From: an uncultured Parabacteroides sp.
GTDB lineage: Bacteria > Bacteroidota > Bacteroidia > Bacteroidales > Tannerellaceae
Direction of reading: 5' to 3'
Assembly: GCF_905196875.1 (NCBI RefSeq)
Contig: NZ_CAJJWO010000111.1
Coordinates: 1 to 11,232 of the forward strand
Length of the DNA: 11,232 nucleotides
Positions 5,401 to 11,232 of the stretch are shown piece after piece (the first letter of the stretch is position 1; each line of letters starts with the position of its first letter). The notes below the pieces were generated by a model. The model had not been told where the DNA came from. It searched no databases and worked only from the letters and a program-made list of their open reading frames with translations. A program made the translations under genes and the position numbers.

Positions 5401-5978
5401 GAGCAGATATTATATTGTCAGGTGTAGGAGGACAAGGGATCCTCTCTATTGCCGCCGTTATCGGAGAAGCCGCATTGAAAGAAGGTCTGTATATGAAGCA
5501 GGCTGAAGTACACGGAATGAGTCAGCGTGGAGGCGATGTGCAGTCAAACCTGCGTTTATCTGACCAGCCGATCGCTTCCGACCTGATACCGAAAGGACAT
5601 GCCGATCTGATCATTTCATTGGAACCGATGGAAAGCCTTCGTTATCTTCCTTATCTGAAAAAAGAAGGATGGCTGGTTACTAACTCTCAACCGTTTGTAA
5701 ATATTCCTAACTATCCGGACATCGACAAGGTGAACGAAGAACTGAATAAGTTGCCTCACAAAGTGATCCTGGACGTGGAAGCAATTGCGAAAGAGGTGGC
5801 TACCGTGCGTGCTGCCAATATTGTGATGCTGGGAGCTGCAGCTCCTTTTATCGGGATAGAATATAATAAGATAGAAGACGGTATTCGTCGTATTTTTGGC
5901 CGTAAAGGTGAAGAAGTGGTTGAAATGAACCTGAAAGCACTGAAAGCCGGCTATGATGTTGCCCAAAGTTTAAAATAA
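5397..5978 (+). CDS. iorB: Indolepyruvate ferredoxin oxidoreductase, beta subunit
   Basis: Gamma-domain (2-oxoacid oxidoreductase) subunit that pairs with IorA; in this superfamily the domain helps form the active site and CoA/electron-transfer interface. The 193 residues match the family. The N-terminal glycine-rich loop GVGGQG (9-14) and the EVHGMSQRGGDV segment (37-48) with the conserved SQRGG are diagnostic. The ATG overlaps the iorA TGA (ATGA, 5397-5400), consistent with stoichiometric coupled translation. The next gene follows after 5 bp. Confidence 0.93.
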   Translation: MRADIILSGVGGQGILSIAAVIGEAALKEGLYMKQAEVHGMSQRGGDVQSNLRLSDQPIASDLIPKGHADLIISLEPMESLRYLPYLKKEGWLVTNSQPFVNIPNYPDIDKVNEELNKLPHKVILDVEAIAKEVATVRAANIVMLGAAAPFIGIEYNKIEDGIRRIFGRKGEEVVEMNLKALKAGYDVAQSLK

Positions 5979-5983
5979 AGCGT

Positions 5984-6490
5984 ATGAACAAGTCTCTCTT
6001 AACCGCCATTCTAATGATCTTTGCTTTTATAGCCCGTGCACAAAGTGACGGCGATATCATAAAGGTAGGAGATCAAATGCCGACATTTACTATCGTTTCC
6101 GATAACGGAGCGAAAATGTCGTCAGCAACATTGAAAGGAAAAGTCGTTCTGGTCAACTTCTTTGCAACCTGGTGTCCGCCTTGTCAGAAAGAACTGGCAG
6201 ACGTGCAGCAGAAACTCTGGCCGAAGTATAAGGACAATAAGAACTTTCAGCTGTTGGTGATCGGTCGTGAACACACGGATGCTGAACTGGAAAAATACAA
6301 TGAGAAGAAAGGATTTTCTTTCCCGTTGTATCCGGATAAGAACCGTGCAATCTTCGGAGCATTTGCAAAAAATCTGATTCCGCGTAGTTATTTGATAGGG
6401 AAAGATGGTAAAGTAATCTATGCCGGCAAAGGATATACGGAAGAGGAGTTTGCAGAATTGATGGAAAAGATCGAGACTGCTGTAAAATAA
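5984..6490 (+). CDS. Secreted TlpA-like thioredoxin-fold oxidoreductase
   Basis: The protein has 168 residues. A signal peptide MNKSLLTAILMIFAFIARA with probable cleavage before Q20 directs it to the periplasm; there is no lipobox. The thioredoxin fold of the TlpA/ResA/AhpC-TSA type carries the redox motif WCPPC (C64 and C67) after LVNFFAT, and the cis-proline region is IPRSYLIG (P133). CPPC is typical of TlpA-like disulfide reductases in Bacteroidota. The gene lies 5 bp after iorB and 5 bp before the flavodoxin/ferredoxin gene, so it is in the same transcript although it acts in another compartment. Whether it serves cytochrome maturation, general disulfide exchange or something specific cannot be told. 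Confidence 0.88.
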   Translation: MNKSLLTAILMIFAFIARAQSDGDIIKVGDQMPTFTIVSDNGAKMSSATLKGKVVLVNFFATWCPPCQKELADVQQKLWPKYKDNKNFQLLVIGREHTDAELEKYNEKKGFSFPLYPDKNRAIFGAFAKNLIPRSYLIGKDGKVIYAGKGYTEEEFAELMEKIETAVK

Positions 6491-6495
6491 ATAAT

Positions 6496-7284
6496 ATGCA
6501 ATATCAGAATATACATTTGATTTATTTTTCTCCGACACACACTTCGGCAAAGATAGCGTATGCTATTGCCGAGGGGCTGGGAGGAGATACATTGTCTGAG
6601 TCGGATATCACGCATGAAGCGTTGAAAAAAACACTTCATATAGACGATAACGAACTGGTCATTGTTGCTGTCCCTGTCTATGGCGGACGTGTCGCGGAAA
6701 CGGCTATGGAGCGTATTCGTATGTTTCAGGGAGAAAAGACCCCGGTTATTCCGGTTGTTGTATATGGAAACCGTGACTACGAAGATGCTTTGAAGGAGTT
6801 GAGTGATGCTTTGACGGCTCAGGGTTTTGTGCCAGTCAGTGCTGGTGCTTTTGTCGGCGAGCATTCTTTCAGCCGGAAAGAGATGCCTATTGCTGCCGGT
6901 CGCCCGGATAAGGAAGACTTGGTGAAGGCTTCTAAGTTCGGCCATGAAACATTGATAAAACTGGATGCTGTATCAACTTTATCGGGATTACCATCGTTGG
7001 AAATAAAAGGAAACTTTCCATATAAGGTGAAAGGACCTTCTACGCCACAGGCTCCTGTTACAGACGAAGAGTTGTGTACGCAATGTGAATATTGTATCGA
7101 CGTATGTCCGGTGGCTGCTATCTCGATCGTAGACGACCGGATGTTCAGTGATCCTGCTCTTTGCGTCAAGTGTTGTGCTTGCGTAAAAGAATGTCCTGAA
7201 GGGGCACGTACTTTTGATACTCCTTATACGGCTATGCTGCATAAGAACTTTAGTGCACGCCGCGAACCGGAATTGTTCGTTTGA
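6496..7284 (+). CDS. EFR1-like protein: flavodoxin-like domain plus two [4Fe-4S] motifs
   Basis: The protein has 262 residues and is cytoplasmic. The N-terminal part (about 5-160) is flavodoxin-like: the beta strand IHLIYFSPTHTSAKIAYAIA contains the S/T-rich FMN phosphate loop SPTHTSAK (12-19), and AVPVYGGRVAETA (58-70) is the second flavin-binding loop. The C-terminal part (about 188-240) is a bacterial ferredoxin domain with two full motifs, C194-x2-C197-x2-C200-x3-CP and C223-x2-C226-x2-C229-x3-CP. This architecture matches the EFR1 family of ferrodoxins. It is the last gene of the ior transcript and could take electrons from IorAB, replacing the ferredoxin domain missing from IorA; that link is inference. 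It converges on the response-regulator remnant with only 5 bp between stops, and I see no clear terminator. Confidence 0.88.
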   Translation: MQYQNIHLIYFSPTHTSAKIAYAIAEGLGGDTLSESDITHEALKKTLHIDDNELVIVAVPVYGGRVAETAMERIRMFQGEKTPVIPVVVYGNRDYEDALKELSDALTAQGFVPVSAGAFVGEHSFSRKEMPIAAGRPDKEDLVKASKFGHETLIKLDAVSTLSGLPSLEIKGNFPYKVKGPSTPQAPVTDEELCTQCEYCIDVCPVAAISIVDDRMFSDPALCVKCCACVKECPEGARTFDTPYTAMLHKNFSARREPELFV

Positions 7285-7289
7285 TCATT

Positions 7290-7974
7290 CTAAATAATCA
7301 GCTTATAGCCGATCCCCCGGAGATTTACAATCTGAACCGAGGGGTCGGCTTTTAGTTTTTTACGAAGCTTGGTAATGAATACATCCATACTGCGGGCATT
7401 GAAAAAAGAGTCATCACCCCATAGTTCCATCAGGACCGGTTTACGGTGTAGTACATCATTGGCATGTAGGCATAATAAGCGTAATATTTCAGCCTCGCGG
7501 TGAGATAAAGTTTCCGTTTGGTCGCTGATCTGTAAGGTTTGATGTGGGTAATGGAAGGTATATTGCCCGATTGTAAACACTTCCTGTTTTTTTGGTTCGG
7601 AAATGGATATAGGGCGGTTTAATAAAGCCTGGATGCGTACGATCAACTCCTCCATATCGAACGGTTTTTTTCAGATAATCGTTTCCTCACAGATGAAAAC
7701 CTGTGACCAGATCATCTACCGATGAACGGGCTGTGAGGAAGAGTATCGGTGTCCGGATATCGATCTGACGGATCATTTTGGTGAGCGTGAAGCCATCCAT
7801 TTGGGGCATCATGACATCCAGTACCAGTATATCCGGTTTTTGCTTCTGATAGAGCTTTAACGCTTCGTTTCCGTGGGAAGCCAGCGTGATACGGAACTCG
7901 TGACGGCTTTCGAGGCTGTCTTTTATGATTTTTGCCAGTGCAATTTCATCTTCTGCCAATAGTATATGTATCAT
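7290..7974 (-). pseudogene. OmpR-family response regulator, broken by a nonsense codon and a frameshift
   Basis: Restored, the gene would encode about 227 residues. The receiver part (MIHILLAEDE..., acidic pair E8-D9, phospho-acceptor D53 in VLDVMMP, T81) is followed by a winged-helix DNA-binding domain (SHREAEILRLLCLHANDVLH, then SFFNARSMDVFITKLRKKLK and LRGIGYKLII). Two lesions interrupt it. The codon after GFHL is TGA (7687-7689) where the family has Gly. Just after, CTG-A7-CCG (A run at 7665-7671) holds one A too many to continue into KKPFDMEELI. Reading through the TGA and dropping one A gives GNDYLKKPFDMEEL, the normal beta5-alpha5 segment. The C-terminal domain alone could be made from ATG 7655, without the phosphorylation domain. 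It overlaps the kinase gene by 4 bp. Either a recent pseudogene or sequence errors. Confidence 0.88.
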
Positions 7975-9404
7975 CTTTTGCCAGGTATTATAATAGTAAA
8001 TGTGCTTCCTTCCTTTTCTCTGCTTTCGATGGTTATAGAGCCGTCGTGTCGTTCTACAATATCTTTCACATAGCTAAGACCAAGGCCAAAGCCTTTCACA
8101 TCGTAGATGTTTCCTTTCGATACACGATAGAAGCGTTCAAAAATGCGCGTCTGCTGCGTCGGAGAAATCCCGATGCCATTGTCGGTGATGCAGACTTCAA
8201 GCTGACCAGTTGTTTCACGGAGCCGGATATTGATTTCGACACTCGGTCCAGAATATTTGATCGCGTTATCCAGTAGGTTACTGATTACGTTTGTGAAGTG
8301 TAGCTTATCGGCATAGACTTGTATATCTTTGGGAATTATCTCCATACTGAATCTTACAGCTTTGTTGGCCTTCAGTTTGAATTGTTGTATCAGACTTTCT
8401 ATGACAGGTAGAGCTTGGAAGCTCTCTTTTTGTAACCGGAAATTCTTCCGTTCGTCTACGGCCATACTAAGTATTTTTTCTACCAGTCCGGATAAATGCT
8501 TCAGTTGTTGACGGCAAAGTGTGAAATATTCTTCCCGCGTTTCTTTTTGTTCCACGAAGTTGAATGTCTGTAAGGCGTCGATAGCTGAGTAGGTAATTGT
8601 GATCGGAGTCTTGAGTTCATGTGTCATATTATTGACGAAGTCGTTTTTGATCTCCGCGATCGTTTTCTGTCTCAAAATGGTGCGGATCAGGTAGATATAG
8701 CACGCTGTCGTTATGATGATCAACAGAAAGGATGCGAGAAACAGAGGTCCCATTTGTTTGAGTACGGCTTGTGATGGAGCGATTATAAAACCTTGTAAGC
8801 CAATACTGTCATCTATATTTAATCCGGCTTTATGGGTAGACAGCAGGTCGGTCGGATTTAGGTCGTCCAGCAAAGATGAGGCCAGAAGCGTATCTGTTCC
8901 TAATGTAAAATCGATAAAATGTGGATTGTATATGCCTCCGGCTTCGAGAAGCGATGACCATATACTGTCGACCTGTACGACATCGACAGGTGAAAGACGG
9001 TTGATCGCTTGCCATATACCTTTAAATGCAGCTCTCATTATAGGTGTATTTTCCGGCTTGAATGCTTGAAATACCGCACTGTCATTCTGGTTTTGTGTTT
9101 GAAGTTTTGTGCGCGAATAAACTTGGCGTGGTTTTTGCTTGGAAGCTGCATGTGAAGTACTATCCAAAGAGAAGCCAAATTCTATTTCCCCGTGAGGCGC
9201 ATTGGCTGCCGTATCTTTTTTTAGCGCATCCATGCGAAATGTAAGATCCTCATTTATGGCTTGCTGTAATGTCTCGTTGATTGTCCTTTGAAATTGTTGT
9301 TTTTCAATCTTGTAACTATTCCATAACCAATAACCCTGAAAAAAGAATATTCCCAGAACCGATAAAGAAACGAAAATCAATATGAGGCGCATCTGTAATT
9401 TCAT
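7971..9404 (-). CDS. Membrane sensor histidine kinase of a two-component system
   Basis: The product has 477 residues and looks intact. Membrane helix 1 is at about 7-30 (LILIFVSLSVLGIFFFQGYW). A periplasmic sensor region of about 185 residues has no family I recognise. Helix 2 is at about 219-241. There is no obvious HAMP domain. The HisKA domain has FVNNMTHELKTPITITYS with phospho-acceptor H262. The HATPase domain has the N box NLLDNAIKYS (376-385), G1 box DNGIGI (408-413), F box ERFYR and G2 box GFGLGL (438-443). The stop overlaps the response-regulator start (ATGA, 7971-7974), so the two were built as one operon with the kinase first. Its cognate regulator is broken here, leaving the kinase without its neighbour partner. 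A second possible start is M5 (9392). Confidence 0.93.
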   Translation of the reverse strand: MKLQMRLILIFVSLSVLGIFFFQGYWLWNSYKIEKQQFQRTINETLQQAINEDLTFRMDALKKDTAANAPHGEIEFGFSLDSTSHAASKQKPRQVYSRTKLQTQNQNDSAVFQAFKPENTPIMRAAFKGIWQAINRLSPVDVVQVDSIWSSLLEAGGIYNPHFIDFTLGTDTLLASSLLDDLNPTDLLSTHKAGLNIDDSIGLQGFIIAPSQAVLKQMGPLFLASFLLIIITTACYIYLIRTILRQKTIAEIKNDFVNNMTHELKTPITITYSAIDALQTFNFVEQKETREEYFTLCRQQLKHLSGLVEKILSMAVDERKNFRLQKESFQALPVIESLIQQFKLKANKAVRFSMEIIPKDIQVYADKLHFTNVISNLLDNAIKYSGPSVEINIRLRETTGQLEVCITDNGIGISPTQQTRIFERFYRVSKGNIYDVKGFGLGLSYVKDIVERHDGSITIESREKEGSTFTIIIPGKR

Positions 9405-9408
9405 ATTA

Positions 9409-9416
9409 CAAATATA
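9409..9416 (-). promoter_or_regulatory. TATATTTG -7-like box directly upstream of the kinase gene
   Basis: The minus strand reads TATATTTG, matching TAnnTTTG, only 4 bases before the kinase ATG at 9404. If used, transcription would begin at or within the annotated start codon, so translation would be leaderless or begin at M5 (9392). No -33 TTTG is seen at the usual spacing, so this may be a chance match in AT-rich DNA. Confidence 0.3.
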
Positions 9417-9503
9417 ACCTGATTTTATCTCTACTCATTCCGGTGGTAACACTAAATAACAGTAGATTGCAAAGTGCTAACTATCGTTGTCTGTTATTTG
9501 GCT

Positions 9504-9511
9504 TATATTTG
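9504..9511 (+). promoter_or_regulatory. -7 box of the retropepsin-like gene
   Basis: TATATTTG matches TAnnTTTG and lies 27 bp before the chosen ATG at 9539, giving a leader of about 20 bases. No good -33 element is visible. It supports the start at 9539 over the in-frame codon at 9443, because transcription would begin after 9443. Confidence 0.5.
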
Positions 9512-9538
9512 TCATATCTTATTAATCAAAGAAAGAAT

Positions 9539-10840
9539 ATGAAGACATTTGTAGCCTTATTGTTTTTCTTCGTGTCATTTTTTCAATCAGTTAAAGCTCA
9601 GGATGCTGATCGGCAAATTGGGGATTTGATCAATCAATCCGACTGGTTTAGGTTGGAAGAAGAATATCCGAAAGTGTCCGGGCTGCTTCAGTCTGTTGCG
9701 ATAAAAGCTTTGTCGGAAGTGATGATTGGTACTTATTTTAATAAGCCGGTTGAGACGATACATCTGATTGATTCGTTATTGGAACATTATCAGGAGGATT
9801 TGGGCTTTCCGAATGTGAGTAGTTTGGTTGCTCTTCGCTCAAAAATGCTGGGTGAAATAGGACAGTATAAAGAGAGTGCAGATCGTTTATATGATTTTTT
9901 ACGTCAAATAGAAGCTTTTGCTAAGAGAGAGGATTTCCCTTCTCATCAGCAATTGGCGGATTATTATAATACTTTGCGCAATGAAGCCGCTCCTGTTGTT
10001 GACAGGCCGGATAAAGATACAGAAATACCCATGACAATCGAAGAAGCCGGACGTGGTGTTTTAATGTTTGTTCCTGTACAGGTACACGGAAAAACGTATA
10101 AATTTATTTTTGATACGGGGGCGGGAAGTACCTTTGTTTCCAAAAGGTATGCGGATGAGATGGGAATTTGTGTTATCCGTGATTCGATTAATATTACAGG
10201 GGCTTTTGCTACGGGTACCGGCAAGTCTGGGATTTTAGATAGTATGATGATCGGTGATATTGCGTTTAAAAATGCGATCATAACGATTGCAGATTCAAAT
10301 CCAGCAGTAGATACAGTCTATCAGGTAGATGCCGTATTGGGTACTGATTTTATGCGATTAGTAGGAGAAGTAAATATATTTCCACAAGAAAAAAAAATTA
10401 GCTTTCCGGTTAATCGACATTCGCTTCCGGAAACCGGAAGGAATATGTGGATGTATGATGGCGGTTTGAGGTTGAAAATTTTTTCTGGTAATGAACGATT
10501 GCATTTTGTTTTCGATACGGGTAATGTTCGGGCTGATATGTTTTATCATTATTATCAAAAGCATAAGGAATGGATTGATGCCGGAGGTATAAAAGAGCAA
10601 ATTTTTGGAGGAGGATTTGGAGGTGTTCGGAGTTTAGAGGTGTTACGCTTGAGTTCCATACCGTTACGTTTGGGAGATACTTCTTTTGAGATAAAAGATA
10701 TTCAGGTGAATTATAAAGAGCCGGAAGCTGATTGGTCACAGAAAAATGAGGACGGTTCTCTGGGTATGGACTTTATTAATTTATTTCAGCGGGTTACTAT
10801 TAATTTTAATGATATGTTTTTGGAGGTCACTATGGATTAA
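9539..10840 (+). CDS. Secreted retropepsin-like aspartic protease with two DTG lobes
   Basis: From ATG 9539 it has 433 residues. An upstream in-frame start at 9443 would hide the signal peptide MKTFVALLFFFVSFFQSVKA and precede the -7 box. The likely cleavage site is A20/Q21, without a lipobox. Residues about 25-150 are helical, perhaps TPR-like. Lobe 1 has FIFDTGAGSTFVS (189-201, D192) and VLGTDFM (266-272). Lobe 2 has FVFDTGNV (323-330, D326) and GSLGMDFIN (406-414). Both lobes thus keep the catalytic DTG and the later hydrophobic-Gly-x-Asp-Phe strand of the retropepsin fold, so one chain could make a complete active site. In lobe 2 the residue after DTG is Asn instead of the usual Ala/Ser. 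Substrate is unknown. It is divergent from the two-component system, with 134 bp between. Confidence 0.85.
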   Translation: MKTFVALLFFFVSFFQSVKAQDADRQIGDLINQSDWFRLEEEYPKVSGLLQSVAIKALSEVMIGTYFNKPVETIHLIDSLLEHYQEDLGFPNVSSLVALRSKMLGEIGQYKESADRLYDFLRQIEAFAKREDFPSHQQLADYYNTLRNEAAPVVDRPDKDTEIPMTIEEAGRGVLMFVPVQVHGKTYKFIFDTGAGSTFVSKRYADEMGICVIRDSINITGAFATGTGKSGILDSMMIGDIAFKNAIITIADSNPAVDTVYQVDAVLGTDFMRLVGEVNIFPQEKKISFPVNRHSLPETGRNMWMYDGGLRLKIFSGNERLHFVFDTGNVRADMFYHYYQKHKEWIDAGGIKEQIFGGGFGGVRSLEVLRLSSIPLRLGDTSFEIKDIQVNYKEPEADWSQKNEDGSLGMDFINLFQRVTINFNDMFLEVTMD

Positions 10841-10873
10841 TGTTGGATACAACCTGCATGTTTCGATTCTGCC

Positions 10874-10904
10874 ATAAGTTTACTTTGCTTTTTTGTAAAC
10901 TTAT
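10874..10904. terminator. Hairpin after the retropepsin-like gene, possible terminator
   Basis: ATAAGTTTAC (10874-10883) and GTAAACTTAT (10895-10904) form a perfect 10-bp stem around an 11-base T-rich loop, 33 bp after the protease stop. The following sequence TTCAGG is a poor T-tract, so a terminator role is possible but not secure. Confidence 0.35.
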
Positions 10905-10997
10905 TTCAGGACAGGACATCCTATCAAAAAAAGCGTTTAATATATATCGAATGCAAGAAGCACATATATGTTCTATTCATTCAATATATATATTTTG

Positions 10998-11021
10998 TTC
11001 GTTTGATATATGTCAAACGAA
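10998..11021. repeat. Perfect 9-bp dyad, possible operator or hairpin
   Basis: TTCGTTTGA (10998-11006) and TCAAACGAA (11013-11021) flank the 6-base centre TATATG. The symmetry and spacing fit either a dimer-binding site or an RNA hairpin. It lies 175 bp before the possible gene start at 11197. Confidence 0.4.
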
Positions 11022-11196
11022 TATAAGTCCGAATCCATTTTGTATACTTAATTGGGAGAATCCCTGTATAGTATATAACGAATCGGGCTTGTTTTCCCCT
11101 GATAGAATCTTTTCCGTTATCATTTCCTGGGTTGTATCTATCACGCTCGTACATTATATTACAGTGCCTGTGTTAAAAAAAATAATTACAAAATAA

Positions 11197-11232
11197 ATGC
11201 GAAAAGATTTGGAGAGTAATAATAAAAGGTCT
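11197..11232 (+). CDS. Possible start of a further plus-strand gene (cut by window edge)
   Basis: The ATG at 11197 opens 12 codons (MRKDLESNNKRS) that run off the window. The ATG follows a TAA directly and has an A-rich upstream sequence, which suits initiation in Bacteroidota. The visible residues are hydrophilic and basic, with no recognisable motif. There is too little sequence to name it or even to be sure that it is coding. Confidence 0.3.
   Translation, partial: MRKDLESNNKRS

Larger units (their letters stand above)
10841..11196. other. AT-rich region downstream of the protease gene with two dyads; no convincing gene
   Basis: An open frame of 118 codons (10840-11196) overlaps the protease stop as TAATG and ends directly before an ATG. 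Its Cys/Ile/Phe-rich product resembles translated intergenic DNA apart from a possible membrane helix near the end (FSVIISWVVSITLVHYITVP), so it is not called a gene. The region contains two perfect dyads, at 10874-10904 and 10998-11021, and long runs of alternating AT. It may serve as terminator and leader for the flanking genes. Confidence 0.5.

Noticed and set aside
7687..7689. Reassigned TGA (glycine, as in some candidate-phylum bacteria, or selenocysteine) in the response regulator
   Set aside because: TGA is used as an ordinary stop by iorA, the EFR1-like gene, the kinase and the small HTH gene here; a separate frameshift follows within 25 bp, and no selenocysteine insertion context is apparent.
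7660..7700. Programmed ribosomal frameshifting at the A7 run
   Set aside because: Joining the two frames needs a +1 shift on the A run after also passing an in-frame TGA. The usual A-run slippage is -1, and no known regulator of this family uses it.
9443..9538. Upstream start adding 32 residues to the retropepsin-like protein
   Set aside because: It would bury a clean signal peptide that begins at 9539, and it lies upstream of the TATATTTG box at 9504-9511.

Overview
The window looks like a Bacteroidota chromosome, most likely of the order Bacteroidales (a Bacteroides/Parabacteroides type of gut anaerobe). Shine-Dalgarno sequences are poor, several genes have a TAnnTTTG -7 box typical of the Bacteroidota primary sigma factor, and the gene content fits: separate iorA/iorB, a TlpA-like secreted thioredoxin, an OmpR-type two-component pair and a secreted retropepsin-like protease. 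The genus is inference only.

Left part (1-2443): an AT-rich accessory module with the look of a prophage or other mobile-element control region. On the minus strand a tightly packed set reads away from about position 1100: a small helix-turn-helix protein, a LuxR/GerE-type regulator with a four-cysteine segment, a 79-residue unknown, and the first 13 codons of a probable DNA C5-cytosine methyltransferase cut by the window edge. On the plus strand, divergent from these, lie two XRE-type repressor-like paralogues in tandem. Their C-terminal coiled coils are nearly identical and their DNA-binding halves are not. The 118 bp between the two groups hold a recognisable minus-strand promoter and about five CGCA-containing repeats spaced 22-27 bp apart, which look like operators. 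A 459-bp gene-free stretch then carries two plus-strand terminator-like hairpins, a pair of related TTTGCCA...TGGCAAA dyads and the terminator of the tRNA.

Boundary and middle part (2444-7284): tRNA-Ser(GCU) on the minus strand has a very good promoter. Divergent from it is mltG, the cell-wall lytic transglycosylase. A compact apparent operon follows, iorA-iorB-tlpA-like-EFR1-like, with a 4-bp overlap and then two 5-bp gaps. IorA and IorB should form a 2-oxoacid (arylpyruvate) ferredoxin oxidoreductase. This IorA lacks the C-terminal ferredoxin domain of the archaeal enzymes, while the last gene of the operon encodes a flavodoxin-like protein with two [4Fe-4S] motifs that might serve as electron partner.

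Right part (7290-11232): a minus-strand two-component system with an intact sensor kinase and a response regulator broken by two lesions 16 bases apart, an in-frame TGA and a 1-base frameshift in an A7 run. Divergent from it is a secreted protein with a helical N-terminal region and two retropepsin-like lobes, each with its own DTG. It may act as an intramolecular aspartic-protease dimer. A 356-bp AT-rich stretch with two perfect dyads, and the possible first 12 codons of another plus-strand gene, close the window.
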